From Lysinibacillus composti (lineage in GTDB: Bacteria; Bacillota; Bacilli; Bacillales_A; Planococcaceae), in the NCBI RefSeq assembly GCF_016908465.1, contig NZ_JAFBDY010000018.1, positions 1-64,000 on the forward strand: a stretch of 64,000 nt of DNA, in the 5' to 3' direction. The position numbers and the translations under genes were made by a program. The notes beneath the pieces are model-generated. The model was given only the letters and a program-made list of their open reading frames with translations. It was not told the DNA's origin and did no database searches. Positions within the stretch are counted from its first letter, which is position 1. Every line of letters starts with the position of its first letter. Positions 27,631 through 36,758 of this stretch are shown in pieces.

Positions 27631-28574
27631 TAGCGTACACTCTCCCCTTTCCCTAACTTAATCCGTGGGTCAACAAGGGCCATTGCAAGATCACCTAATA
27701 TCAAACCAATAATTCCTAGTGATGAGAATACTAGAACTAGGCCTTGTACAACGTTATTATCTTGACGTTGGATTGCATCAACAAGTAACCCTCCCATCCC
27801 CGGGATCGAGTACAAAGACTCAACATAGATGGAGCCTGCAATTGTAAAAAGAATGGTTGCTGGTAAGTATTGTGCCAACGGAATAAATGCATTTCTAAGA
27901 ACATGCTTGAACATTAATGTACGTTCTTTTACCCCTTTAGCTCTTGCAAGTTTAATATAATCTCTGTTTAGTTCATCAACCATGTAGCGACGCATCCACA
28001 TCGCGTAAGATGCAGTCGGTGCTAAGGCCAACGATATTAATGGAAGTACCCAACTAATAGGGTCATACTCATCAAAAAGCATTGGTAAGTCGAAAATCTC
28101 TGTTATATACATTTGAATAATTAAGTAATACACCATCGCCGGTACAGCAACTACGAATACAATGTAGCCAGTCCCTAGTCGATCAAGCCATCTCCCTTTC
28201 ATTTGTGCCATTAAAATACCAAGTGGTACCCCAATAATTAATGACAAAGCAACAGCGCCTAATCCAAATGACACGGAGTACATGAATTTATCCGCAATGA
28301 TATCAAGAACAGGAACATCCTGACGATATGTGATGGACTTTCCAAAGTCACCTGAAATTAAATTCGTATAAAAGTTTCCTAGCTGAACTAGGATTGGGTC
28401 CCGAAGGCCTAAATTTGTTAAATATATTTCCTGTTGTTCTGGTGACATCTTATCTGCTGCAGCTCCTAAATACCCCTCTTCTGGCATTAAGCGCAGTAAT
28501 AAGAAAACAATCGTGACAATAACAAATAAAGTGAATACAGACTGTAATAATCGTTTCCCTATGTACTTCAACAT
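27630..28574 (-). CDS. dppB: Peptide ABC transporter permease, DppB type
   Basis: A six-helix permease of 314 aa starting MLKYIGKRLLQSVFTLFVIV, the usual DppB/OppB start. It has the conserved periplasmic-side segment GLRDPILVQLGNFYTNLISGDFG and the ATPase-contacting EAA loop DYIKLARAKGVKERTLMFKH. It is preceded by a spacer with a stem-loop that follows the binding-protein gene. Confidence 0.9.
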   Translation of the reverse strand: MLKYIGKRLLQSVFTLFVIVTIVFLLLRLMPEEGYLGAAADKMSPEQQEIYLTNLGLRDPILVQLGNFYTNLISGDFGKSITYRQDVPVLDIIADKFMYSVSFGLGAVALSLIIGVPLGILMAQMKGRWLDRLGTGYIVFVVAVPAMVYYLIIQMYITEIFDLPMLFDEYDPISWVLPLISLALAPTASYAMWMRRYMVDELNRDYIKLARAKGVKERTLMFKHVLRNAFIPLAQYLPATILFTIAGSIYVESLYSIPGMGGLLVDAIQRQDNNVVQGLVLVFSSLGIIGLILGDLAMALVDPRIKLGKGESVR

Positions 28575-28720
28575 ATTTGGATCCTCCTATCTTTTTATCG
28601 AAAAGGCACTTTAGCTTACCATCTATACTTCCTCTCAAAATCGCATGACTTGCTGCGATTAATTCGTTATACATCAAGGGTTTTGGTCCCTCGCAAAATG
28701 GAGATGGAGTTAGAAAGAAT

Positions 28721-28757
28721 GAGGAGATGCTACCCCATAGGTATTAAGCATCTCCTC
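28721..28757 (-). promoter_or_regulatory. Intercistronic stem-loop after the binding-protein gene
   Basis: An 11-bp perfect stem GAGGAGATGCT/AGCATCTCCTC without a U-tract on the minus strand. In solute-binding-protein operons such stems protect the upstream mRNA from 3' decay or partly terminate, giving more binding protein than permease. That role is inferred here from position. Confidence 0.65.
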
Positions 28758-28781
28758 TCTACTAAATTCTTCTACTACTTA

Positions 28782-30623
28782 CTATTTTGCTAAAGCCTCT
28801 GCACGTTCTGTTTCCCACTGCGCAAGAGCATCTTTAAACTCATCATTACTCATTGGCTTATCTAATAGATGTTGCCCTTTGTATTTCTCAGCCGTTACAC
28901 CAAACGGAGAGTATTGTGCTTCAAATGGATTCAATTTAGAAGCCACATAACCTACCCCACCAGATGTACCCACTGCATAAGGAATAACAAACGCTTCATC
29001 GATTAAGAAAGCTTCTGCCTCAGCAAATAATTGGTAACGTTTTGCCGGATCAATTTCAGCTTTTGCTGCATCTACTAGATTTTGATACTTACTCTTTCCA
29101 TTTTCATCTGCATAGCCTTCAGCAAGCTCTGGCTTGTTGTATGTGCCTCCTTCAGTAAATGGATCTGTGTAAGTTGAAGGATCTGCATAGTCTGGGCCCC
29201 AGTTTGCTTCTAATAGAGCAAATTTACCTGGTCGACGTACTTCAGATAAGAAGCCTGTTGATGGACCTGGCTCTAAAATAATATCTACATAATCTGCACC
29301 TAATAAATTCTCAACTTGTTGCTCGATTACTTGAGAACGGTTTGCCCAATCAGGAACACCTGAATTGTATGGCATTAATACTTTCACTGGGAAAGTTGCT
29401 TTTCCTGTAAGTGCTGCCAAAGCTTTTTCCTTGTACTCAAGTGCTAGGTCTTTATTAAATGAATCGTTATTTGAGATGTCTTTTAATGGTTCCAATTGTG
29501 TATAATCTACACCGTCAACATCAACAAAGTTTTTCGGTGTAATTGTGTTTTTTAGTAATGCTGTTGGATTATATGGCTCTAAAGTCAACATAGCCGATTC
29601 ACGATCCAGCGCATGGAACAGCGACTTACGGAAATCTTTGTTATTCACTGCAACTTTCCAATTTTCTGGTTCAAATTCAGCATCAAACTGTGGGTCAAAG
29701 TTGAGTGCATAGAAATATGAATAAAAGTCTGTTTTACTTTGACGAACAAGCGATTTTTTCTCTTCATCATTGAACCATTCATCAAGAATTGACGATGGAA
29801 TTCCAGCATAATCAACTTCTCCACGTAAGAATAATTCAGGCGCTACTGTTGCTGCTTCTTTGTTGTATTTGTAACGAATGCGATCGATAAATACATTTTC
29901 TTTATCCCAATATGTTTCGTTTTTCACAAGTACACGTTGGTTTTGAGGCTCAAATTTATCTAAAATATACGCCCCATTATAAAGGAAGTTTTCACGAGTT
30001 GTACCAAAGCTGTCACCTTTTTCAGCTATGAACTCACCATTTACTGGGAAGAAACATACATAGTTCAGCATTGAAAGGAAATAAGGTGCTGGTGCCTCTA
30101 ATGTGTACTCCAAAGTATGTTCATCGATTGCTTTCACACCTACTTGTGAGAAGTCAGTAATCTCTCCGTTGTAGAATGCATCCCCATTTTTTACAACTGT
30201 CGCAATCCACGATGTTGCGGATTCATTTTTAGCGTCAAGCACATAAGCTAATCCGTCAACAAAGTCTTGTGCGACAACATCAGCGTATTCTTCCCCATCA
30301 TGTGTTACCCATTTCACACCTTCACGTAATTTAAATGTCCACACAGTGGCATCTTCATTTGAAGACCATTCCGTTGCTAAGCCAGGTTTTACAATTCCGT
30401 ATTTATCATACTCAATCAAACCGTCTACTAAATTAGCAGCTACAGCAAACTCATTTGTTTCAGCAGTTTTTAAGTAGTTTAATGTTTTGATCTCCCCAGA
30501 ATAAACAAGTTTGTACTCAACTGCATCTCCGCTTTTTTCTCCCCCGCCTTCAGATTCTTTGTCGCTACATGCAGCTAAAAGAATAGCAATGAAGCACATT
30601 AAAATTAACCAGTATTTCTTCAT
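28782..30623 (-). CDS. dppE: Peptide-binding lipoprotein, SBP_bac_5 family
   Basis: The lipoprotein signal peptide MKKYWLILMCFIAILLAAC ends at lipobox LAAC, followed by an Asp/Glu/Gly-rich linker. The 613-aa protein is the OppA/DppE-type extracytoplasmic receptor, with LKTAETNEFAVAANLVDGL and the WTFKLREGVKW motif near the N-terminus. Genes around it indicate cell-wall peptides as cargo. RBS GGGGAGGG precedes the ATG. Confidence 0.92.
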   Translation of the reverse strand: MKKYWLILMCFIAILLAACSDKESEGGGEKSGDAVEYKLVYSGEIKTLNYLKTAETNEFAVAANLVDGLIEYDKYGIVKPGLATEWSSNEDATVWTFKLREGVKWVTHDGEEYADVVAQDFVDGLAYVLDAKNESATSWIATVVKNGDAFYNGEITDFSQVGVKAIDEHTLEYTLEAPAPYFLSMLNYVCFFPVNGEFIAEKGDSFGTTRENFLYNGAYILDKFEPQNQRVLVKNETYWDKENVFIDRIRYKYNKEAATVAPELFLRGEVDYAGIPSSILDEWFNDEEKKSLVRQSKTDFYSYFYALNFDPQFDAEFEPENWKVAVNNKDFRKSLFHALDRESAMLTLEPYNPTALLKNTITPKNFVDVDGVDYTQLEPLKDISNNDSFNKDLALEYKEKALAALTGKATFPVKVLMPYNSGVPDWANRSQVIEQQVENLLGADYVDIILEPGPSTGFLSEVRRPGKFALLEANWGPDYADPSTYTDPFTEGGTYNKPELAEGYADENGKSKYQNLVDAAKAEIDPAKRYQLFAEAEAFLIDEAFVIPYAVGTSGGVGYVASKLNPFEAQYSPFGVTAEKYKGQHLLDKPMSNDEFKDALAQWETERAEALAK

Positions 30624-30650
30624 AAAAACCCTCCCCTTTGTTTCTTCTTT

Positions 30651-31718
30651 TTATAATGAAAACCCAATACCAGCATGATCTGTCATTGTAATTCGTTCAC
30701 TTTCGAACAAAGGACCACCAGCAATCGGATCTTTCATACATAAACTAGGCCCGTCCAAATCCACCATTGTGATGTTCTTCTGGGATGCAGCAAAATGAGC
30801 TGCCGCGCTAACACTAACTTTCGTTTCAAGCATGCAGCCAATCATACAGCCAATGCCATTTGCCTCTGCTATTTGACAAAGTTTTTGTGCTTGAAAGATT
30901 CCCCCTGTTTTCATTAACTTAATGTTAATGAAGTCAGCAGCTCGTTTTTCAATTATTGTGAAGGCATCCTTTGAAGAAAAGACACTCTCATCAGCCAAAA
31001 TATTCGTAAATGTATTAGCTGTTACATATTGCATCCCTGCCAAATCATCATGATGAACAGGCTGCTCAACTAATTCAATATTCGTATTCGCATCTTCAAG
31101 AGCTCGAATAATTCGTACTGCTTGTTTTGGCGTCCACCCTTGATTTGCGTCAACTCGCAATGTAATATCTGGTCCGACCGCTTCACGTATAGCTACTACA
31201 CGCTCCACATCACCAATTGGGTCTTTTCCGACTTTAACCTTTAGAATGGTGAACCCTCTCTTTACTGCATCCAGACTATCTTTGACCATTTCTTCCTTAT
31301 CATTGACACTGATTGTGATGTCAGTGACCAACTCTTTACGATAGCCTCCAAGTATTTTATACAGCGGTGTTTGATAGCGTTTTCCAAAAAGGTCATATAC
31401 AGCCATATCAACTGCTGCTTTCGCGCTTGTATTTTTATAAATACTTTTATCGAGTCGATCCATGATTTGAGCGATATCATCTAGATCCATTCCGACAATT
31501 GCTGGTTTAATATATCCCTCAATGGCTCGTTTTATGGATGCCCTTGTTTCACCTGTGATAACTGCTGTTGGTGCAGCCTCCCCAATTCCAACCTGTCCGT
31601 TATCGGTATGCACATACACCGCTACATTCCGAATGCTATAAACTGTCCGAAGCGCCGTTTTAAAGGGCGTGATTAATGGAGCCTCTACTTCCCCTACAAC
31701 AATATCTGTTATTTTCAT
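30651..31718 (-). CDS. ykfB: Dipeptide epimerase (L-Ala-D/L-Glu type)
   Basis: Enolase-superfamily muconate-lactonizing subgroup, 355 aa. Acid/base Lys lies in TILKVKVG (KxK). Metal ligands are Asp in RVDANQGW, Glu in ELVEQPV and Asp in ILADESVF; the second Lys is in INIKLMKTGG. Such enzymes epimerise L-Ala-D-Glu from murein to L-Ala-L-Glu so normal peptidases can finish it. The neighbours match the B. subtilis dpp-ykf set, supporting this substrate. Confidence 0.9.
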   Translation of the reverse strand: MKITDIVVGEVEAPLITPFKTALRTVYSIRNVAVYVHTDNGQVGIGEAAPTAVITGETRASIKRAIEGYIKPAIVGMDLDDIAQIMDRLDKSIYKNTSAKAAVDMAVYDLFGKRYQTPLYKILGGYRKELVTDITISVNDKEEMVKDSLDAVKRGFTILKVKVGKDPIGDVERVVAIREAVGPDITLRVDANQGWTPKQAVRIIRALEDANTNIELVEQPVHHDDLAGMQYVTANTFTNILADESVFSSKDAFTIIEKRAADFINIKLMKTGGIFQAQKLCQIAEANGIGCMIGCMLETKVSVSAAAHFAASQKNITMVDLDGPSLCMKDPIAGGPLFESERITMTDHAGIGFSL

Positions 31719-31742
31719 CCCATCACCCCGCCTGCCGTTACA

Positions 31743-32537
31743 TTATGTTAAAAACTGTAGGACACGTAAAACTTCATAATAATCATTCGTTACAAACTCG
31801 ACCATGTTATGCGGTTTAAACGTCGCTCCTGGGTAAAATGAATTCCGGAATGCTCTTGTATGATCGCGGTAAACAATTTCAACGACGAAACGTTCAGGTA
31901 GTTTCACTTGTAAAACTTCACGCTCAACCTTCATCGCTTCTTCTACTAATCGTTTCGTTTCTTTAATTGTTAACTGTGGGCTCACACTTACCGTTGCACT
32001 ACCAATACCTTCTTTAGTAGCAAAAGTAACGATATTTTCATTTACAGTTCGGATTTCTTCTGTTAACCCAACATCTCCACTCACGAATGCTACCGGCACT
32101 CCATGTAATGCCGCAGCATATGTATTAATTAAAAACTCACTTGCATATTCCCCGTTTATTTTGACATCCGTATTAACGGCAAGTGTATGAGCTAACGGGT
32201 TACGTTCGCTACCGCCCTTACTGTGATATCCGATAAAAATGGCACGGTCAAAGCTCTCATCAAGTCCTGCGACCATACACATCGGTTCACCTGTCCAACC
32301 ACGAATAACCCTGCAGTTTACTGGTAAATTTGAAATATCAAGATTACGCGCTGAATCATGTGCATCTTTTAGTAGTATTTCTGTTGCTCCTCCTGCAATA
32401 GCCCCTTCAATTGCAGCTTCCACTTCTTTTGTCATTTGCTTTAAAAATGGCTGAATATCCTGTGTGTTCAATTCGGTTTCAATCCAAGCGGTTGTTCCTG
32501 TAATCCCTTCAAGATCTGCACTAATATAAACCTTCAT
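31743..32537 (-). CDS. dppA: D-aminopeptidase DppA (M55)
   Basis: A zinc D-aminopeptidase that forms decamers in B. subtilis and cleaves D-Ala-D-Ala and related peptides. Family metal-binding motifs are SADLEGITG at the start, LKDAHDSARN, and the His in FIGYHSKGG; NPLAHTLAVN follows. At 264 aa it is the normal length. Its ATG overlaps the end of the VanX-like gene by 4 bases. Its cytoplasmic location fits degradation after import. Confidence 0.9.
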   Translation of the reverse strand: MKVYISADLEGITGTTAWIETELNTQDIQPFLKQMTKEVEAAIEGAIAGGATEILLKDAHDSARNLDISNLPVNCRVIRGWTGEPMCMVAGLDESFDRAIFIGYHSKGGSERNPLAHTLAVNTDVKINGEYASEFLINTYAAALHGVPVAFVSGDVGLTEEIRTVNENIVTFATKEGIGSATVSVSPQLTIKETKRLVEEAMKVEREVLQVKLPERFVVEIVYRDHTRAFRNSFYPGATFKPHNMVEFVTNDYYEVLRVLQFLT

Positions 32538-33283
32538 ATATATCGATACCCCTTTATGATATTGTCGTGAACATCCGCCTCAATGGCACCATAAATACAT
32601 ACTGGTGCTCCCACTCTTCTTGCCCAAGTGACATTGCCATAATCATAGTGCCACCATTCTTCAGAGTAATTTGTAAAGCCAACTGCAATCATACTGTTAT
32701 ATAAAATTCGACGATTTTTTAATGCTTCGCCATTCTCCTTTGGATGAAGTTCAAAATAACGTGTTGCCGACTTTACATCCATTGCATCAAAAACTGTCCC
32801 AAGATTTAGTTCATTTCCTTCTAAATCGCCTAGGGTTAAATCAATAGCTCCCCCTGTTAAATGAGGGGAACGGTATTTTGATTCCGTGCTCGGATACGAG
32901 ACAAATGTTAATGTTTTTTCTAATACTTCTTCTTGCGTATATTCCGGATGTTTTTTCTTGGTTTCATCCAAAAATTGAGTAAATAAATGTTTTTGCACCT
33001 CAAATGGTCGATAGCCATCGTACAATATGAAACTTAAATTCTTTGGCAAAATGTTTAACGCCTGTTGAATACGTTCATAGACACCTTTGCGCAAATATAT
33101 AAATTTAAGACTATTAGGAATGTCTTGGATATAGTACATTGACTTAATAAAGATCCTTGGGTGCTCTTCTTTCATTAAAATCAGTGGTTCATTGTTTTCT
33201 GAAACAGGTGGTTCATGTTGCTGTTTTGGGACTAATAACTCAATTGGTTCAGATATCTTCGCTTGAATATGTACCAACCCCAC
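32534..33283 (-). CDS. ddpX: D-alanyl-D-alanine dipeptidase, VanX/DdpX-like (M15D)
   Basis: A zinc dipeptidase with SPHLTGGAIDLTL (HxxxxxxD zinc ligands), the catalytic Glu and third ligand in EEWWHYDYG, and the DGYRP motif. No signal peptide is visible. Vancomycin resistance genes are absent, so it is best read as a catabolic DdpX-type enzyme releasing D-Ala from imported D-Ala-D-Ala. It is the first gene of the operon. The listed GTG has no clear ribosome binding site and the true start may be slightly downstream. Confidence 0.85.
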   Translation of the reverse strand: MGLVHIQAKISEPIELLVPKQQHEPPVSENNEPLILMKEEHPRIFIKSMYYIQDIPNSLKFIYLRKGVYERIQQALNILPKNLSFILYDGYRPFEVQKHLFTQFLDETKKKHPEYTQEEVLEKTLTFVSYPSTESKYRSPHLTGGAIDLTLGDLEGNELNLGTVFDAMDVKSATRYFELHPKENGEALKNRRILYNSMIAVGFTNYSEEWWHYDYGNVTWARRVGAPVCIYGAIEADVHDNIIKGYRYI

Positions 33284-33483
33284 TTTAGTAAGAGATTTTT
33301 AACATCAATAAAGTGATTATTTAGATAATTCTGTAATTAAATAATAATCTATCATAATAGCAATATTTTGGATAGGCAAATAATACCTATTTTTCTATTT
33401 TTATATTTCATTATTAAAGTTTAGATATATTAAAATCACGATATATTGCCCTATATTTCGGGATTTTCTCTAGATAAAGGTAT
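33284..33483 (-). promoter_or_regulatory. Upstream region of the wall-peptide operon
   Basis: A very AT-rich, gene-free stretch that must contain the operon promoter. No unambiguous -35/-10 pair could be selected. In B. subtilis the equivalent dpp operon is repressed by CodY and AbrB; only a poor CodY-like match (9 of 15 positions) is present at 33325-33339. Confidence 0.4.
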
Positions 33484-33526
33484 AAAAAAAAGCTATTTAA
33501 GCATAAATATCCTGCTTCAATAGCTA
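33484..33526 (-). terminator. Terminator of the P1 peptidase gene
   Basis: On the minus strand AGCTATTGAAGC pairs with GCTTAAATAGCT (one mismatch) and is followed by TTTTTTTT. It insulates the wall-peptide operon from the peptidase gene. Confidence 0.8.
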
Positions 33527-33644
33527 CTCATCACTTTTTGTTATTTTCTAATGAAATGCACCTTAAATTGGTAGGATTGCTGATTGACTATGAGCTACTT
33601 ACTCAGGTGTTACTCCAATTTCCCTACTTTTTTACTCTTTACTT

Positions 33645-34700
33645 CTATTGATTGAAGTTAAATAAATACGCATTAACTACATTTCCATCTCGGCCAACAG
33701 TTGTTTCTGCCTGAGAAAGCGAATTTAAAATAGCTTCCTCTGTTACTTCTGCTGTTGCAGTAAATAACCTATTCATCATTGGATGATCTTCTCGTAATTG
33801 TGGCCGTGTTTCTATTAATTTATTAGTAGAATGGGGTATGTTGTGGGCAGTCGTAAACCCTATTACAATATCACCACTTCCATGAGAAAAATGACTACCT
33901 ATGCGTCCAAGACCAATGCCACATCGTTTAATGACACGCAATAACTGTCTACTACTAAGTGGTGCATCTGTGGCAAGTACAATGATGATAGATCCATCAG
34001 TTGGAGTAATAGTGGACTTTTCCTCATTCCCTTTGAGGCCATAACGTTCTGCTAACAGTTCATACTCTTCACCAAAATTACTTAACACCATACATCCGAT
34101 TGTATATGTAACTTCTGTGCCTTCTGCTGAGACAATACGTGATGATGAGCCAATGCCTCCTTTGTATCCAAAGCAAACCATCCCTTTCCCTGCACCTACT
34201 GCCCCTTCAGAAGCTTTACTTTTAGATGCTTTTTGGATGGCTTCCATGGCATGTTTGGGTTGAACTGAACATTCACGAATCGAATTTAAATGACTATCAT
34301 TACACTCTCCTACCACAATATTAATCGTCCCGGTCGTGTCGCCAATTCCCTCATTTTTATCAAGCATATATTGCAACGTCCCCTGCGTCACAGCAGGAAC
34401 ACCAAATGTATTTGTTAGCATAATCGGGGATTCTATCACACCAAGCTCATTTACCTGCACAAGCCCCGTTGTTTTCCCAAACCCATTAAGAATACAACTT
34501 GCAGCCGTTACCTTTTGCTGAAATAAATTTCCCCCATGAGGTAATATGGCCGTAACCCCTGTACAAGCATATTTCCCACTTTCATCCAGTGGATAATCGA
34601 GCGTCACATGCCCAACAAGTACCCCTTCTACATCAGTAATACAATTTTTCTCCCCTGTAGGCAGCAACCCAATATGTATTCCCCTATCCCGAACTTTCAT
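33645..34700 (-). CDS. P1 family aminopeptidase (DmpA/BapA-like)
   Basis: An N-terminal-nucleophile peptidase of the DmpA/beta-aminopeptidase family, 351 aa. It starts MKVRDRGIHIGLLPTGEKN and has the family glycine-rich self-cleavage site with the nucleophile Ser in HGSGDIVIGF. The proenzyme cleaves itself before that Ser. Relatives release N-terminal D- or L-residues or beta-amino acids; substrate here is unknown. I prefer the ATG (34700) with AGGGGTG seven bases upstream to a GTG three codons earlier. It lies just upstream of the wall-peptide operon, which may be functionally relevant. Confidence 0.87.
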   Translation of the reverse strand: MKVRDRGIHIGLLPTGEKNCITDVEGVLVGHVTLDYPLDESGKYACTGVTAILPHGGNLFQQKVTAASCILNGFGKTTGLVQVNELGVIESPIMLTNTFGVPAVTQGTLQYMLDKNEGIGDTTGTINIVVGECNDSHLNSIRECSVQPKHAMEAIQKASKSKASEGAVGAGKGMVCFGYKGGIGSSSRIVSAEGTEVTYTIGCMVLSNFGEEYELLAERYGLKGNEEKSTITPTDGSIIIVLATDAPLSSRQLLRVIKRCGIGLGRIGSHFSHGSGDIVIGFTTAHNIPHSTNKLIETRPQLREDHPMMNRLFTATAEVTEEAILNSLSQAETTVGRDGNVVNAYLFNFNQ

Positions 34701-34774
34701 TTGTCCCACCCCTAATATTCAAATATAATCAAACTTATCATATTATATAGAAAGAGTTGGTAAAAGATAATAAC

Positions 34775-34806
34775 AAAAAAGGCGACGTATCGCGAATACA
34801 TCACCT
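34775..34806 (-). terminator. Terminator of bioY-bioB
   Basis: On the minus strand GGTGATGTAT pairs with ATACGTCGCC (with one G-U and one mismatch), loop TCGCG, then TTTTTTG. Confidence 0.75.
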
Positions 34807-34832
34807 TGTTACAACTATACTTTAATATAAAA

Positions 34833-35834
34833 TTAAGCCTCTACCTTTTCACGTTTAAGAGGTTCTAAGTCAATTTCAAAGCCTAAATCTTCTAGCATTT
34901 GTTTGTCTTTATCTCCCGGTTGGCCGTCTGTTGTTAAGTAATCTCCAAGGAAAATAGAGTTTGCCGCATAAAGACTAAGTGGCTGTAAAGAGCCTAAGTT
35001 TACCTCACGTCCGCCAGAAACTCGTATTTCTTTTGATGGATTAATATAACGGAATAAGCACAACACTTTTAAGCAATAACGAGGATTCAGCTCACGTGTC
35101 CCTTCTAACGGCGTCCCATCAATGGCATGTAAAAAATTCACTGGGATTGAATCCGCATCTAATATTCGTAAGCTTCTTGCCATCGCAATGATATCTTCTT
35201 TTGTTTCACGCATTCCTACAATCACACCTGAACATGGTGAAATCCCTGCTTGTTTCGCTAATTCAACCGTATTCACACGATCATCATACGTATGGGATGT
35301 GGTAATATTTGCGTGATGATTTGCGGATGTATTAATGTTGTGATTATATCTATCGACCCCTGCATCTTTTAGCTTTTCTGCTTGGTCTGGTTTTAAGATT
35401 CCTAAACATGCACAAACTGTCATCTCTTGATGTCTCTCTTTAATTTCTTTCACAGCATCTACTACAATATCAAGCTCTCGATTTACAGGTCCTCGTCCAC
35501 TCGCCACGATACAGTATGTACCAACGTTTAAAGAGGCAGCTCGTTCTGCTCCCGCTACGATTTCATCTTTTTTCATCATCGGATATTTTTCGATTGGCGC
35601 TTTTGAAACAATTGATTGGGAACAATAGCCACAGTTTTCTGCGCAGAGTCCTGATTTTGTATTAATAATCATGTTCAGCTTAACTTTATTTCCATAATAA
35701 TGCTTTCGAATTTGATAAGTAGCATGTAATAGAGACAATAACTCATCATCCGGACTTTCTAAAATAGCAAGCGCTTCTGTATCGGTAAGCTCATGACCTT
35801 CTAATACTTTTGTTGCAAGTAATCCGTAGTCCAT
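34833..35834 (-). CDS. bioB: Biotin synthase
   Basis: A radical SAM enzyme that inserts sulfur into dethiobiotin. The 4Fe-4S motif is KSGLCAENCGYCSQS (CxxxCxxC), with further conserved segments YCIVASGRGP and YNHNINTS. The 333-aa length is typical. It follows bioY by 2 bases. With no other bio genes in the window, the cell may take up and finish dethiobiotin or carry the remaining genes elsewhere. Confidence 0.95.
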   Translation of the reverse strand: MDYGLLATKVLEGHELTDTEALAILESPDDELLSLLHATYQIRKHYYGNKVKLNMIINTKSGLCAENCGYCSQSIVSKAPIEKYPMMKKDEIVAGAERAASLNVGTYCIVASGRGPVNRELDIVVDAVKEIKERHQEMTVCACLGILKPDQAEKLKDAGVDRYNHNINTSANHHANITTSHTYDDRVNTVELAKQAGISPCSGVIVGMRETKEDIIAMARSLRILDADSIPVNFLHAIDGTPLEGTRELNPRYCLKVLCLFRYINPSKEIRVSGGREVNLGSLQPLSLYAANSIFLGDYLTTDGQPGDKDKQMLEDLGFEIDLEPLKREKVEA

Positions 35835-35836
35835 TT

Positions 35837-36433
35837 CTATTTCCCCACTTTCAGTATTTTTTGAATTCTAAAGCCAAAAATGCCTGCAAAAACTGCTAAA
35901 ATTATATCCTTTGGCAATGGTGGCATCATCCATGCCCAAGCTAACTTATATGAGAACCCTTCTGGTGCACTAAACCATAACATGTAAGCTGCATACATCC
36001 AGTTTGTACCTACTAAATAGCTGATGATTGTCCCCACTAAGGCTGCTGTAATATACATCTTTTTCGAACGTTTATACTCAACTATCTTTCCTACAATGTA
36101 GGCAACTAAAATGAATGTCACAATAAACCCAAAAGTTGGATTTAGTAACGATGACAATCCTCCACCAAATCTTGCAAAGACCGGTGCTCCAGCCAAGCCT
36201 ACAAGCATATAAACCGTCACAGAGATTGCTCCTAAGCGACTTCCCAACACTAAACCTGCTAATACCGCAAAAAATGCTTGCAGAGTAATCGGAACACCCC
36301 CTACAACCATAAACGGTGCAAAGGAAGTGATGTTTGCCCCAATCATCATTAAAGTTGCAAAAATACCACAATACACTAACTCAACGGTTTTAAGTTTTGA
36401 TTTTGAATTTGAATTTGCCGTTTGCGTAGTCAT
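35837..36433 (-). CDS. bioY: Biotin transporter substrate-binding subunit BioY
   Basis: The S component of an ECF-type vitamin transporter, 198 aa, with about six membrane helices. The BioY family pattern GGVPITLQAFFAVLAGLVLG followed by the GLAGAPVFARFGGG segment is clear. Energy-coupling ATPases and EcfT must be encoded elsewhere. A BirA operator lies directly upstream, so transport and BioB are both repressed by biotin. RBS GAGGGGG precedes the ATG. Confidence 0.93.
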   Translation of the reverse strand: MTTQTANSNSKSKLKTVELVYCGIFATLMMIGANITSFAPFMVVGGVPITLQAFFAVLAGLVLGSRLGAISVTVYMLVGLAGAPVFARFGGGLSSLLNPTFGFIVTFILVAYIVGKIVEYKRSKKMYITAALVGTIISYLVGTNWMYAAYMLWFSAPEGFSYKLAWAWMMPPLPKDIILAVFAGIFGFRIQKILKVGK

Positions 36434-36492
36434 TTCAATACCCCCTCATTAATTATCTAACTTTCATAACCATATTAAGGAATAGGCTCTAA

Positions 36493-36527
36493 TTGTGTCA
36501 ACCTATTTTTATTTTAGGTTAACGCAA
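36493..36527 (-). promoter_or_regulatory. BirA operator of bioY-bioB
   Basis: Half-sites GTCAACC and GGTTAAC, separated by 13 bases, match the Gram-positive BirA palindrome (GTTAACC-N13-GGTTAAC in the B. subtilis bio operon) with one mismatch. It lies about 60 bases before bioY. Confidence 0.8.
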
Positions 36528-36707
36528 AACCTTAGTGAAAGATGAGGTGTGAACCTAGTAGGCTAACAAAAAAACATTTGCTGATTAGCGTTTAATTATA
36601 TTAGAGTTGAGTTTATAATCTATGACCGGCAAACCATGGGGATCTTCTTAGTAAAAACCTACTTGAGGAATCTATGGGATCGTTTTGAAATCTATAAGAT
36701 AACCACA

Positions 36708-36747
36708 TAAAAAAGCTTACCCACCGAACGAACAGGTGAATAAGCTA
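36708..36747 (-). terminator. Terminator of the MMPL gene
   Basis: On the minus strand AGCTTATTCACC pairs with GGTGGGTAAGCT (two mismatches) and is followed by TTTTTTAT. Confidence 0.78.
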
Positions 36748-36758
36748 ATAATTTATTT

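Noticed and set aside
32534-33283. VanX-like gene as a sign of vancomycin resistance
   Set aside because: No vanH, ligase, or vanRS genes are near; it is the first gene of a peptide catabolism operon.
33325-33339. Possible CodY box before the wall-peptide operon
   Set aside because: Only 9 of 15 positions match AATTTTCWGAAAATT in an AT-rich stretch, close to chance.
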